This document shows, piece by piece, positions 13,001-24,500 of a stretch of 64,000 nucleotides of DNA. The stretch spans positions 4,062,874-4,126,873 of the forward strand of contig NC_039512.1 in the NCBI RefSeq assembly GCF_003672135.1. The letters are read 5' to 3'. The DNA comes from Ooceraea biroi. Its lineage: Eukaryota; Arthropoda; Insecta; Hymenoptera; Formicidae. The translations under genes and the position numbers were made by a program. Within the stretch, counting starts at the first letter, position 1. Each line of letters opens with the position of its first letter. Under the pieces are notes generated by a model, which saw nothing but the letters and a program-made list of their open reading frames with translations, did no database searches and had not been told where the DNA came from.

Positions 13001-13423
13001 AAACTGGAGTTTGTGGTAAACAAAGTATATTATTTTATGTGTCAAACATACAATGTACTATTTTGCTCCTATTTAGTGTCAAACATATTAATACACACAC
13101 GTACATATAATTCTATCAAGCTTCCAAGAGGCTATGTTAACAACGATAAACGCATCAACACGAACCAGATCCGTGTAATTACAAAACGTTTCGCGCAAGA
13201 CAAAATAACGAAATTTCTGTAAAACATTTTGCGTGCGCTTAACATAACGCACCTTTCGTCGCGCATTGAAAGTACGTGCGTACTCGTGCACGCCATGTTA
13301 TTTCGAGATGGGCTGGGTCGTGTCAGGAAGTCGCTTCGTACCATAGTCGCTATACTTACAAGCATACGCGGACGAGCTCGCCACTACGGCGAATGCGTAC
13401 ACGAGACACCTGAGAGCGATCAT
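4045..13423 (-). CDS. Nrx-IV: Neurexin IV (Caspr-type septate junction and axo-glial adhesion protein)
   Basis: Coding exons on the minus strand are 13360-13423, 12641-12736, one of 10131-10327 or 9376-9572, 7993-8134, 7545-7915, 7119-7457, 6554-7028, 6143-6472, 5749-6054, 4984-5610 and 4045-4898. All phases agree and give 3,801 nt, 1,266 residues, close to the fly protein. Order: signal peptide (starts MIALRCLVYAFA), F5/8C discoidin domain, laminin G 1 and 2, EGF with CNPNPCKHCGVC, fibrinogen-like region, laminin G 3, EGF with CESSPCLNNGTC, laminin G 4, one transmembrane helix (AILGSVLAVILIALVIMAIL), then a short tail with GRYMSRHKGEYLT, a likely protein 4.1-binding site, and C-terminal EWFI, a PDZ ligand. 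The family acts at insect septate junctions and glia-neuron contacts. The first two exons are 2.3 kb from the others, with another gene between. Most donors are GTAAGT- or GTGAGT-like; the exon ending at 7119 has a weaker GTTGTT donor. Exon edges may be off by a base in places. Confidence 0.95.
9376..9572 (-). other. Nrx-IV: Neurexin IV alternative exon B (discoidin domain, downstream copy)
   Basis: This 197-nt exon has acceptor TTTCCACAG and donor GTATTA. It encodes DSTWSPELSSYDQHLTMELG and following residues, ending ...SQDGVDE. Shared positions with exon A include YDQHL/FGQYL, the ATRGRAHTNEYV/ATQGRSLQNEYV block and EYIVQYSDDG/EYRISYGTNG. Since 197 is not a multiple of three, using both exons or neither would shift the frame. 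Its donor is weaker than that of exon A, which would suit regulated use. Confidence 0.9.
9993..9998 (-). promoter_or_regulatory. ACTAAT STAR-type element between the two neurexin IV alternative exons
   Basis: The minus strand reads ACTAAT in the 558-nt intron between exons A and B. ACUAAY is the core bound by STAR proteins such as HOW/Quaking, and HOW has been linked to neurexin IV splicing in flies. Similar ACTAAC cores lie at 8484-8489 and 8214-8219 in the intron after exon B, and ACTAAT also occurs inside exon B near 9460. A branch-point role for any of them is possible. Confidence 0.35.
10131..10327 (-). other. Nrx-IV: Neurexin IV alternative exon A (discoidin domain, upstream copy)
   Basis: This 197-nt exon is bounded by acceptor GTGTAG and donor GTAAGT. 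Its first two bases complete a codon begun in exon 2, and it ends on a codon boundary. It encodes GNAWTASSSDFGQYLIIDLG and following discoidin-core residues. It is the copy nearer the 5' end. Exon B (9376-9572) has the same length and phase and encodes the same domain segment, so the two are alternatives. In flies the corresponding exons 3 and 4 are used differently in glia and neurons. That this pair is the same pair is inferred. Confidence 0.9.
10346..10356 (-). promoter_or_regulatory. Overlapping TGCATG motifs upstream of neurexin IV exon A (candidate Rbfox sites)
   Basis: The run TGCATGCATGCA reads the same on both strands and gives overlapping TGCATG motifs about 20-30 nt upstream of the exon A acceptor. 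UGCAUG is the Rbfox binding site; Rbfox bound upstream of an exon often reduces its use. A palindromic hexamer repeat can arise by chance in AT-rich DNA, so a role is only inferred. Confidence 0.35.
10858..11727 (-). CDS. AASDHPPT: 4'-phosphopantetheinyl transferase, AASDHPPT type
   Basis: An uninterrupted 289-codon frame. The second methionine (11703, MSSAVRWAFNWKEWNPSE) aligns with the usual start of the family, so the real protein may be 281 residues; the human enzyme has 309. Family marks along the sequence are FVFRKDVRASLAGRLLMRKF, FNVSHHGSYAVLA, the metal-binding LGVDIM block, FYRHWALKESYVKALGVGI and HCVAVAISRE. The enzyme moves the phosphopantetheine arm from coenzyme A to a serine of carrier domains, in animals the cytosolic fatty acid synthase, mitochondrial acyl carrier protein and related proteins. 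The gene has no intron and sits inside the neurexin IV intron between 10328 and 12640, on the same strand. No internal stop or frameshift is seen, so it looks functional and is not a decayed retrocopy. Confidence 0.93.
   Translation of the reverse strand: MFRSNIFKMSSAVRWAFNWKEWNPSEREFEHAISCIQSDEKARLGRFVFRKDVRASLAGRLLMRKFVSDYGGLPYDKIIFLRNEHNRPVLKDNSIAVSFNVSHHGSYAVLAGETIHVKLGVDIMTLEHTGNKNIPEYFRLMDRNFSAAEWREIKGSSGKPEAEQLSMFYRHWALKESYVKALGVGITVDLRKIDFRTNSSLREGLITTDTDLYTDAIQQDWLFEETLLDSQHCVAVAISRENENRSSSRNVMFETLDYDKLMTHAVPLFPIDSQYTAQYFAKSEKPRFM
12856..12878. repeat. (TG)n microsatellite in neurexin IV intron 1
   Basis: About eleven TG units in a row lie between the first and second coding exons of neurexin IV. 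Simple repeat with no coding content. Confidence 0.85.
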
Positions 13424-14194
13424 CGTACCATCGCCTTGCGCCAAACAAGCGTTTCTGGCCCTCACAAGGCCGTTTGATCGCGCCGCTTGCAACCAACAAA
13501 TTCGGCGAGCCGAGATGCCACTCGTGCCAGAACCAGTACACTTTATCCAACCTCGCTCAACCGAAACTAGCGCCGATTACTTTTGCGTGCACTGCTCGCG
13601 ACCACCGTACGCATCCTACATGAAATCTTCCAGTATTCGTATTTTTTTTTTTTCCAAGGAATTTCGCTATTTTGACTCGTTCCGGTGCTCACAGCGCGAG
13701 GATGTGCGACCGTGCGCGCCACGCTACTAACACACGCCAATGACGCGAATCAGCGCGGATGACGTGATCGGATAAATGCCGCGCCTCATGTCGGAGCTTT
13801 CCGATGTAACGAATTACCTGTTCGACGCCGCCTGCGTTCGCTCGAGTCAAGAACTGTCGTAAATGACGCATGCCAGGTGTCACTTGTGTCTTCCGTCTCC
13901 GGAATCCCGTGTGCGCGAGATCCGCGATTTGCCACCGTCGGTAAAAAAGGAATCTCCATTCGCATTTTCTAAATCATTTAATCAATCGCTTGTCAAAAAT
14001 TGCTTTATTACTTAAACGATTGCAAAATTGTGACTAAGTTGTTGAGTCTCGGTTCGTTCGTTATTGTACATCTGTACAATATTTACAGTACAAGAGTTAA
14101 GGTAGTAATTTCGCAATATAAGTATTTTGCTCAATTCACCGGCGCTAATAATCGTGTCCGTGCCTTTTACAAAAAGTAATCTGGTCCATATTTA
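13424..14194. other. Neurexin IV 5' UTR/promoter and spacer to the next gene
   Basis: The stretch starts at the neurexin IV initiator and includes its 5' UTR and promoter. It is more GC-balanced and CpG-containing up to about 13900, then AT-rich toward the 3' end of the membrane-protein gene at 14195. Open frames here (for example 13515-13730) lack protein-like features. Confidence 0.5.
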
Positions 14195-15210
14195 TCAACT
14201 GCTTTCCACGCATCTTAGGGGTGCGGAAGCAGAAGCGGAGACGAGAGTAGTAGCAGTAGGAGCGGAATCGGAAATCGCGTCGTCCTTCTTCGTGAGCGCG
14301 GATGACGACGTGTTGGATACGCTTGAGGCTTCTTGAGCGGTTTGCTCCTGCACACTTATGTTGATCACGGTCGAATACGGCGGTGGTTCTTCAAATTTGT
14401 CTTCTCCGGATCGATCGATCTGCAATGATGCTGGAGGAGGCGTCGACGTCGGCTGCGCGGACATTACAGATGCGTAAGATGGTGGTAAGTCTACAGTCAA
14501 CTGAGTTGCGTATGCCGATCTCTCCATCTGTAAAACGTATTAAATATGTAAGATACATACATGAATTAATCGAAATTTTATACATTTGTCGAATGCGATT
14601 CTTCGCAATATCATCTTAAAACACAAAAGATATATACGAAATGATCCGTAAATCAAGATTCATTTTTATTTAAGAAATCTGTCGGTCAACTGCTCCGATC
14701 ATATGACATTTTGTCAAATAGCAGCTTCAAGACCGCAAAAATCAGATTTAAATATTAAAATTTCTATTCTTAAATTCAAAGTGAAATCTAGTTTTAATGA
14801 TAAATTTAAATAGAATTTCGAATTTTAATTTAAACTTGAAATAATTATCAGGAATTAACAAAAGCGTAGAAAAGCCGGATTAACTCGCACACATCACCAA
14901 TTAAGATAAATACAACGCGTAATACCTCTCGGCGGTTATTGCGCTCCGCTATGCCGGAAATCGTGCGTATTGCCCTCCTCTGCTCCTCGATCAACATTCT
15001 CGCGTGAGCTCTCTTCACGTAATAAGCGGTGTACCCGCAAACGAACAAGAACAGCATCGTCAGTATCGCCAATACGATCCACATATATTCCCATCGCAAT
15101 AAAATCGAAGCTACCATCGCCGTCGCCACCCACGCAACCAGGAGGGTAGCGAGCGTACGGCCGGAGCAATCCGCATCCTGAACAGGTTGTATTATAGACA
15201 TACTTTTCAA
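14195..15210 (-). CDS. Small double-spanning membrane protein with two PPxY motifs, family unknown
   Basis: Two exons, 14926-15210 and 14195-14527, join in phase 0 (donor GTATTA, acceptor TTTTACAG) to give 205 residues. The start could also be the second methionine at 15201. Residues about 20-65 form two hydrophobic segments (TLATLLVAWVATAMVASILL and WIVLAILTMLFLFVCGYTAY) separated by RWEY. A basic segment follows (RAHARMLIEEQRRAI), then a cytoplasmic tail with LPPSY and EPPPYSTV. PPxY motifs bind WW domains of Nedd4-type ubiquitin ligases, so an adaptor role in sorting or degradation is plausible but inferred. I do not recognise a named family. The minus-strand gene at 51543-52496 has a similar tail. 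Confidence 0.8.
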
Positions 15211-16615
15211 GAGGTCAGTCCACTTCCACGTCCAAGATGAATCGCGTATATTTCAAGTACTTATTTTTCTTTTTCCCTGTATTGTACCGCGATACTCTGT
15301 ATTTTCGTGAGAGACACCCGACAACTTCTGATTTAGCACTGACACCCGATTATCGTCATTCAATCGATTCGCACGATTAGCACAAATAAGTGACGATCAC
15401 CGACTTTGCGACCGCGGGACTCGGACTCATCGCAATCACCGAAAATTACCGTTTCGCTATGGGTTATTAACGGCGCGCGCAATACGTACCAACAAAATCA
15501 GAAAAAACATCCTGAACGTGACAATGAATTTATGAAAAATCCCTCTCCGCAGCCGACTAATCGTCGTTATTTATCTATCGGCTTATCGGCAGCAGTATAT
15601 TTACGCTTATCTATGATCACATGCGATCGAGCAGATACACGGTGGAATTGTGCGGCTGTTCGTATTTCGCTCGTATCTTCCTTTGCGCCAGTACGGCTCC
15701 GCGCAATACGATTCAGCTATCGGTGCGGTTAATCGAGTGATCCGATAAAATCCTCCAGAACCGGGGTTTCTCGGTTCGCAAACCCGCAGAGTTTACATCG
15801 TTGCTCTGGTTTTAGCCAGCGTTTTTCGCCGTTGCGTAATTAATGGAACGTATTCCAGCGCATGCAAACGAAATTTACATCGTCTATCCGTTCAAGGTGA
15901 TTAAGCAGGTGTAGCAACGAGGTAACAACAAGAGACTAAAGATGAATTTTGAATCGTCAAAGTCATGCAGCTTGCGCAAGCACGATATTTTTAACAATCT
16001 GCATGCATCTGATCGGGCAAGGCACTCGATCGGCAAAACCTATTACTGGCATGCTGAAAGATAACAACGAATTAGAATATATGAATCGGATTAATCATGC
16101 GAAATGCGACGCGATCAGCTTTTTCATTATTAGTTCTTACTAGGATGAAATTAGCGTGCAGGAGGAGTATTTGTTCCGTGTCTTTTGTACGTGTATCGAT
16201 CTTCACGATGCTTACGGAGTCGCGGATGCCACTTTTGATGCGATCCAATCATCACTTGACTTGAAAGCGCACACACACCACATTGAGGGATCTCGGCATT
16301 CGTTTCTGGCAGAATTGCATATATATCCGGGAATTATTTAGATTGTAGGTCCTTGGTTGTTGATTGCACTCAACGTCAGTTGCAAAAACCGAGAAAAACG
16401 ATATGGCTTCCACCTTTACGACGAGACGACGAGGCTTTACGACTATGCGATAAACGAACAACGTCCCCCACTGCCGCTCAATGTACTTATCAACTGCCAA
16501 TGACACACATTGTTTCAGAGGCAGATAACGATGATTGCGCGTCTAATTAAACTAAGGTGAGAGAAAACCTTTTCCCGGTAAAATGTGCAAAATTTATCGT
16601 ATTACGCAATATATA
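15211..16615. other. Intergenic and likely promoter region, no gene seen
   Basis: Upstream of the PPxY membrane-protein gene. It holds mixed-composition sequence with several short open frames (15406-15732, 15949-16143, 16353-16550) that show no domain, start context or splice support. The element at 16616 begins directly after a TA. Confidence 0.5.
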
Positions 16616-17373
16616 CAGGGTGTCCCAGGTTTTAACCGACAAACTGCGGGAGCATATTCTACTAGTGGAAATAAGAAAAAATTCTTATATCGAGTTTGCT
16701 TAGAAATGCTTTATTACAAAGTTATAAACCAATATTGAAAAGAAATATCAGATAAGTAACAACGGAACATAGTGTAGAATTTGGAAGGTCGAAGATGTTT
16801 ATGTTACGTGTATTCACATGTATTCATGTTCACTATGTTGAAACGATTCAGTATGATTGTTACTTTCACAAGAGTAGCTGTTAGATTTCAATCGTCGTGT
16901 CAACTAGCAATTACTATCAGAATGCCAAAAGTGTTTTCAAATGAGGAATACACCGATATTCATTTCGTGTACGGATTCTGTGACGGAAATGCACGAGCTG
17001 CCGTACGAGAGTATCAACGTAGATTTCCTAACAGGAGAGTACCAGATAGATTTAAAGCAACGAATTACTAATTCAGTTACTGAGATGCAACAAAATTTTC
17101 AGGAATGTCGTACTGTAACAAATTCTGTACTACGTCGATGTCTAGCTTGTATCGATGTGCAAGGACAACATTTTGAAATGCGTCACTAAATCATTGCGTA
17201 GATAATTTTTATTTTTGCGAAAAAATCCGTTGTTACTTATCTCATATTTCTTTTCAATATTGGTTTATAACTTTGTAATAAAGCATTTCTAAGCAAACTC
17301 GATATAAGAATTTTTTCTTATTTCCACTAGTAGAATATGCTCCCGCAGTTTGTCGGTTAAAACCCGGGACACC

Positions 17374-17376
<3 letters not shown>
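16616..17376 (+). mobile_element. Internally deleted Tc1/mariner-type transposon with DUF4817-like fragment
   Basis: A 761-bp element with inverted repeats of about 151 bp (16616-16766 and 17226-17376), each starting CAGGGTGTCCC, flanked by TA on both sides. Inside, a frame starting at 16922 (MPKVFSNEEYTDIHFVYGFC, then DGNARAAVREYQRRFPNRR) matches the helix-turn-helix N-terminal domain (DUF4817-like) that precedes DDE transposases in ant genomes. It stops at 17071. A second frame to 17189 ends with LRRCLACIDVQGQHFEMRH, which looks like a transposase C-terminus. The catalytic middle is missing and the two parts are out of frame, so it can only have been moved by an enzyme supplied elsewhere. 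The repeats differ at very few positions, which suggests recent origin. Confidence 0.85.

Positions 17377-17414
<38 letters not shown>
17377..17414. repeat. (TA)n microsatellite abutting the transposon
   Basis: A run of TA dinucleotides begins exactly at the right end of the mariner-type element and includes the expected TA target duplication. TA runs are also preferred insertion targets for this superfamily. Confidence 0.85.
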
Positions 17415-17419
<5 letters not shown>

Positions 17420-18562
17420 ATTATAAGCACTGCCGTATGCCTTATTATTGATGAAGGTGTGTACAGCTTATAAATGTAACAAGTAGCAAATTATATCAAT
17501 AATGATAATACCTGTCTATGTGATGTATATATGGTGATTTAATTGCGACGCGCTCACGTATCATCACGTAAATCGGTGTTTCGTCGGAGATTGTATCGAT
17601 GTTAATGTAACAGCACAGGTACAACGTAATGAAATGCATGAAATTCTTCGGGTACTATTATTATAGTTATAATATGTTGCGCGATATCAGCATAACATAG
17701 CATCCTTATCTTACATTCGTATGTACTGTAATGCCCAAACAGTAAACTTGTGTGGAGTTGTCTGCAAAAACAAGAAAAACGAACGAGAATGACATGTTTA
17801 TTCAACGCGTAGTCCAATCGACATTTGACCGTGAAGAAATTACAAATTCAACGATTCTTGATACATAATATGTGGAATAAACGCGTATTCTAGCAGATTA
17901 ATTCTACAAAATGTACAAAAATTTAACGCTCCTTCGTATCACAATCATTAATTGTATTAAATGAATGCGCAATGTCAATCAGGGTCCAAATAGATTATTG
18001 ACACTCGATGAAAGCTTGTGTTTAATGATCGCATTAATCGTCATTCGCAAAGGAAAATAATGACCATTTGGACCGCGATTAAGATCTTTCTTTTTCGTGT
18101 CATCTTCCTTTCTTTCGTTCCTCAGTCTGTTATTTAAAAATAATGAAATGCGTTTAACCACTCCCTAAATATCCCTCATAAAGTAATACGATCCATGTCG
18201 AGGTGTGTTTCATTGAGTTTGTTTTACATATATTAGCATGGGGCAAACGATATCGGTGCAAGATATCGCGCTAATTACTCCGCTCTGAGCGAAGACAGAT
18301 AAAGTTAATACATAAGTAACTCTAAGCGAAATTGTTTACAAATTTTCTAGAACATGCAAGAGCATAAAATATCCTATTTCCACTGTTCGAATACAGTGAG
18401 TCGTGTGCGACACTGCATTGTGACGCCGAATAGGAGGAAAGTCGTTTGAGCAATGCATCAAGAGTCGGCTGTTTTCCCGAGATATGAAACAGTGTATAAG
18501 GCGAATAAAAGGAAAACAGGATCGAATTAATGGCAATCAATGAAGAATTGTCGAGCCTTCGT
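17415..18562. other. Intergenic, 3' flank of the serpin-domain gene
   Basis: AT-rich sequence with no convincing coding frame. The portion near 18562 should contain the 3' UTR of the minus-strand mucin-serpin gene. Confidence 0.5.
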
Positions 18563-21500
18563 TTAGGGCAATAATCGGGGATTAAAACGGCCCATGTGTA
18601 ATATTATACCGGAAGGATTGTGTCGAACGAAATATAAAAAGGGTCTATCGAGTTTCAATCTCGGTCTCTCCAGTGATGCTCTAGGAAGCTGCCTTGATTC
18701 CCTGTAGAATTCAATCTCTCCACGAGCCGTGTGCAACTGATCCGCGTAGAATGAATTTATGTAGTCCTCTTGTGGCGATACCCCACTATGCTTCGACGTA
18801 TCGTCTTCAGCGAAGTTGTCCGTATTTTCCATTTGTCGCCTGACGTTTCTCCTTAACGGACTTGCGGGATACGTTTCCACGTGATGTCGACCGCCAAGGA
18901 TATTCTCATCGCCGCAGGTACTGAACAAGTTCATCTGCGGACAAAATATCGAATTATAATCGAGTTCTCATTGAGAATCGGTTAAAGCGGAAATTGTATT
19001 GTATGCAAACGTACGCGAATGAATATAATTTGCATTAGTGCAAATCAAACAAGATATTCTTACCTGCAATACATCAGCCAAATGAAGACGGTGACCCACG
19101 CCATTGATACCTTTGAAGTCGGCGTTGCCTGAGAAGAGCTCGTCAAGACCCATTCTCTTCAAGGCAGCAGTGGCGTTAACAACGGATCTATGACTGAATT
19201 TAGGAACTTGCAACTCCAAACCGCTTCTTGGTATCAAAACCTTAAGAAGCTTGTTCCAGGCTCCGTCGCGGAATGCGTTTCTGACGAGACGCTGCTCGAG
19301 ACGATCCAGCGTGTCGCCTGGTGCGGTATGACCCTGCTGGCCTGGCAATACAAATATCGTCGAAACTAATTTATCGCTTCCTCCGAGAGCCACCGCAGTA
19401 GCGTCGATGCTGGGTTCATAGCCAGCTAGTACACCCGATCGCCAGGTAGTAGCTGGAACGGGAACGAGTTTCCTCTGCCTAACAGCTGGTGAGACCGCAA
19501 AGTACAATTCACCGTCTCTACCAATAGAGCTGGTCAGTGTGCTGTTGCAATCGGTCTGAAATACGTTGGCGGAAAGCGCCGCTAACGGTGACCTTAACGG
19601 CACCGTATTCGTCTTGACAAAGTCCTTTATCCTGCCGCCAGTCTGCTTCCTGATCAATAGATTCGTCCTTCTGCGAACGAGATCGCTGATGGTGGCAAAA
19701 TTCACTTCGGTCACGAGGCCCTCATAAAATTGCTGGGCCTGTTCCTTGTAGAAAGGCATGAGCTTCCTGACTTTCATTTTGTCAGCGAACAGCTCACGGA
19801 CGAAGGCGGCGTTCGCGATGCCCTGACCCCTGGCTAAACTCACCGTGTCGGTTATATTCTGGAACACTAAATGCGGATTAAACGTGGCCACGTCGTCCAG
19901 CCTGAGTACTTCGTTCATTTGATCGGACGTCGGTCCACGAGCACCCAAGAAGATCATCGCCAGCAAACTGGTCATCCCGAACGGCGACAGGGCCAGCGAT
20001 CGTGCAGTGCTCAGGCCCTTGTTAGTGGCCACCCAGAAATTCAAAGCCAACTCGTTACATAGCTTAGCGAAGTTTACGATATCGGCGCTCGTGTATCTTG
20101 TGCTGATATCCAAACCATTCGCACTCTGGGACGCACCCAGCGGCAATATGGACTGCGCCGAAGACTCATCCTGTTGATGCGTCGCCGTTTCAGCTCCTGG
20201 AGAACGTACGTTATTATTTTCGTCCACGTTCGATGATGGTGTCTGACCGGAACTAACTGGTTTCCTTGTTGGCTTCGGTATTTTCGGTGGCTTCGGAACT
20301 TTTGTCATGGGACCTGGAGGAACTTGTTGCGATATGAGCGTCCATTTATTCTCCACGTTTGAGTCTTTGACAGTATCAGTCTTTGAAGCGTCAGACTTCT
20401 CCAGAGGCTTATGGGTTATCGTAGGTTTCGGTGTCTGACGGATCGGAATAGTCGGTGGCAGTGTTGATAGTTGTAGACGTATTACCTCCGGCTTCGGAGA
20501 AGTCTCCGAATGTTTCAGAGACGCAGGTTTGCTCTCCGTATTATTCAACTGACTGTGAGTCTGCGCTGATGTATTCTTCGCTGATGATTCAAAAATGCTC
20601 GCATTATTCATCGGTATAGTCTGCTGCAAAAGAGTATCTTTATTATTCTGATTTGACGTATTATTGGCAGAACTCAAATTATTTGTGCCATTAACGAAAA
20701 TCGGTCGGGATAACTGCTCCTTGTTTCCACTTGTATTGTTTAATTTATTTACGTCTTTATGAACAGGACTGTCTTTTTGCATAGACAAAGAAGAAGATGA
20801 AGTACTCTCATTATCATCCTCGTTATTTTGCACGGGTGTTCGAGACGTTACTGCCGTATGATTATTGATCGCAGTATGCGACATTGACGTATTATCTTTA
20901 TGTTTATAGACGGCAGCATTATTAATTTTGGAGTTCTGTGCAAACGCAGAATTGGTAGAATTTCTATCTGGCAAGATTGTTGCGTGGAGCGGGCTATTTG
21001 AAGCAGTGGAGTTCTTTGTTATATTATTCTTATGGCTATGCAGCTCGGATTTAGATTCGTTAGCAGAGTGAACTTCGATAACTTCCTTCGTCGCTGACGA
21101 GACATTGATGGATCCGTTATTTTTGTCTAACGCTTCTATTTTTGAACTATTCTTTACATGACCCGATATGTTAACGGAATTTCTATCATTTGTATTAATC
21201 GAGTCGATTAGTACGATTTTAACTGGTGACTGGGGACTTACATCTGTTCTAATAGGTGCTTCTGTAGTCTTTATCTTGTCTCCTTTTTTATTTTGATTAA
21301 AACTTGCATCAAGAGTTTTATTGACATTAGATTGCGTATCGTTCATCGTTGACAATTGCCCGAGATTCATGGTAACAGCCCCCACGCTAACATTTTGTGC
21401 GGTATCATGCTTTTCATCACTAACATTTGCAAATCTATTCGGCGTAGGAGACAATGAGCCTTTCGTAGAATCTCCCATTTTCTCGTTATCATTCTTCAGT

Positions 21501-24500
21501 TTAGTTGACTGTGACGCATTATTTGATTCTTTCGTCCCTGTTAATTTTAACGCGTCATTTCCAGCTGGATCTGTTAAGGCGGGTCTCTGCATTGATGCTT
21601 GCACGTGTGTAATATTTTTCTTTTTCTGGTATTCTTCATTTACAATATGTTCCGCATTTTTTTCGTACATTTGAGTAACATTCTCGGTGGATCCCGCAAG
21701 CTTCGTTACGTTCGATGAAATCGTTGGTCGTACCGTATGTGTACTCTGCGTTGATGCGTTCTTAGTCACTTGATTCTTGTTAATTTCTTCGATAGGTGAT
21801 CTTTCCGAGGTGCTTGTCGTAAATCCGGCTATAAGACTGCTCGCTAAAACACTAGCTGCTAGCTTCGACGTGTCATTTGGTAAAGCAATCGACTCAATTG
21901 AAGGCATATTGGGTGGTAATGGTGCAACATTCAATACCTGATCGATAGCAGATACTGGATTACTCCAGTTTAGATTTGTAAGAGTATTATCCAAATATCC
22001 GTTAGTCAACGTATTACTCGAGGATTCACTTGCATCGCTCGATGCAGTGGTCGACTGAGTTTTATTTACGTCAAGTATCGTAAAAGTAACAGGAACTTTC
22101 ACGGATGTGATCTTATCGGTAACATGTTTCTCCAAAGCTGCATCAGCGGCAGTTTTGGTGTGATCTTTTTCCAGCGAAGCGTTCTGAGTCTTCTCAAGTG
22201 GAACCGACGGATGCGTTGTTGATTGCGAAGTATCGGGCGAAGTATTTAATCCAGCTGATGTCGTGACTGCATTACTGCCCGTTACTTTGTTGCTTATCGC
22301 TTCGACCACCGTTGAAGCTGTTGATGTTATCACGGTAATCTGAGAGTTGGCAGAAGAGTTATTGATTCCAGATTTCGTGATATCCATCGCTGCCATGGTA
22401 GATCGTTGAGTAGTAGGAGAGTCAATAATTCGAGTAGTGATGTCCTGCAACGGAGCTCTTGTAGTTTTCGTAACAGCTGCATAAGTTTGTGAACTAGCGG
22501 TGCGTTCTGTGGTATTCTCATCCATGACCGCGTCGTGAGATGTAAGACGATCCTGCTGCAAATCTGTATTTGCATTCGTACCGATTTTGTCCGGGTCGGA
22601 TACATTACTATGTCTTTGACCGTAATTGATATTCATGATCGGTATCTGCGGCGCACCGTCCAATGTAGGCGATAAAGATAATACGGACGGTTTCACTTCC
22701 GAAACTTGGCTCATTACGCTCGAGAATGAATCGATTAATTGCGTGGGTAACGGTTCCATCGGCATCAAAGATTCGGTCGACTGAGGATTAAGGTGATGTT
22801 CCGTGTATGTTGCCGTAACCGAGCTTAACGATTCTTTCGTAACCATCGGAGAATCTTCACCGAGACGGTCCATGAGCAACGAAGTTGAACCGGTCGTGGC
22901 CTCGATTCCCGAAGCAGATGCGAGTGTGGACGACGACGACGCAATTTTGTTAGTCACTCCTATAGGCTTTCGAGAGGCGTGAGAGAGTGGTCCTAAGGCA
23001 GTAGCATTAGTTTGCGGGACTACTTCATCATCGCGCGTTCCGTTCACTTGAGACTCTTTCGTAACGTCAGGCGCTAATGAAACATCTTCCGATAGCCCCG
23101 TATTGTTCTTGCTCGGTATAAGAACGTAAGTTGCGTTCGAAGAAGACGTCTTGTCAGCAATGTTTGTCACCTCGCTGGGCTCATTGTGCGTTACAGTCTC
23201 CTTTCCAGCAGCAGTGGAAGACTCCGCGGACGTACCCGGCGTCATCGAGTAATAGATCGTCGAGACTTGGCCTATTTTGTTATTGAGATTCGCGATCGTC
23301 TGTTTCGTGCTACTCAATTGCGAAACCGTTGTACTTTCAGGTACTTTCGATAGAGTTAGTTCCACGAACTGTTCGCCTTGTCCAGACCCTGCGGTCTGAG
23401 GAGGTACTCGGACAGTGGCGGCACTTGGAGCAACCGCGGACGATTCGGTCTGACCCTTCTTATGAGCACTTTCGGTAGCTTCGACTGGGATCACACTGAG
23501 CATTTGGAAAACGGGACTTTCGGTAACAGTGGACTGCAACGTGGACAACTTCTGTTCCGTCAAAGTGATTACTGGGACCGGAATCATCGGTTTCTCCGAG
23601 ATAGCGCCGGCTGTTTGCTGCGCATGATGACTGTGGTGAGGTTTCTGCAGATTATTAGTGAAACCAGCATACGCGTTTGTTTGAATATCCGGCATCACCG
23701 GCTTCCTCGTCGGATTTTTCGACACCGTGGTCATACCAATATTGGACGAGCTCTCGGTCGACGACACGACGCCACTTCCTTTGATCTTTTCCGTTGTATG
23801 CTTAAGCGACAGCTGATCGGATTCGCTGCTTGGGGAAATCGCGTCCGCCTCGCCGGATAGAATCGAAGGTAGAATATTGCTCCACTCGACGTTTGCATGT
23901 TCTGGAATCTTCGGTATCGAACCCGTTAAGGTCGGTGGCTTGTCGAGTGCGCTCTTCAATACATTCTGCACCTTCTGTACTACATCCATGACCTAAAATG
24001 CGACGTGGAATGTATTAAATCTGTAAACGAGATCGTGACAGCTCCGTTAGCTCTCATTGGTTCTACGTTCTTATTTGTTTTGCATTTCATCGAAATGTAT
24101 AATCTACATATCCATACAACACATAATCTGTAATTTGAAAATCTGTGTAAAAATATCGTTATTACGTATATTTTCGTTTGCAGCATTTTCACAGACAATT
24201 TTATGTAAGAGAAGCTTTTATCTTATCTTTTTATTTTATTTGAATATCTATTTTATCTGATTAGATAAGTTTTTTGCATATATCCTAATATTGTATAAAA
24301 TATAATATTTTATATTGAGTAAAATCGAAATCAATTTTTTTATTTATTACCAATCTATAATTTTATTATCTATTTATTCTTCTATTATATCTATTTATAG
24401 TGACAAAAATAAAAACACAAAAACTGTAAACCAACCTTTTTGCCACCTGTCAGAACATCGTCGGCTTTTTGAGGCTCTTGCCTGTCCATCGCGATATGAT

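Noticed and set aside
15770..15790. GGTTCGCAAACC resembling a tRNA T-arm
   Set aside because: No acceptor stem, D-arm or anticodon arm can be formed at the required spacing.
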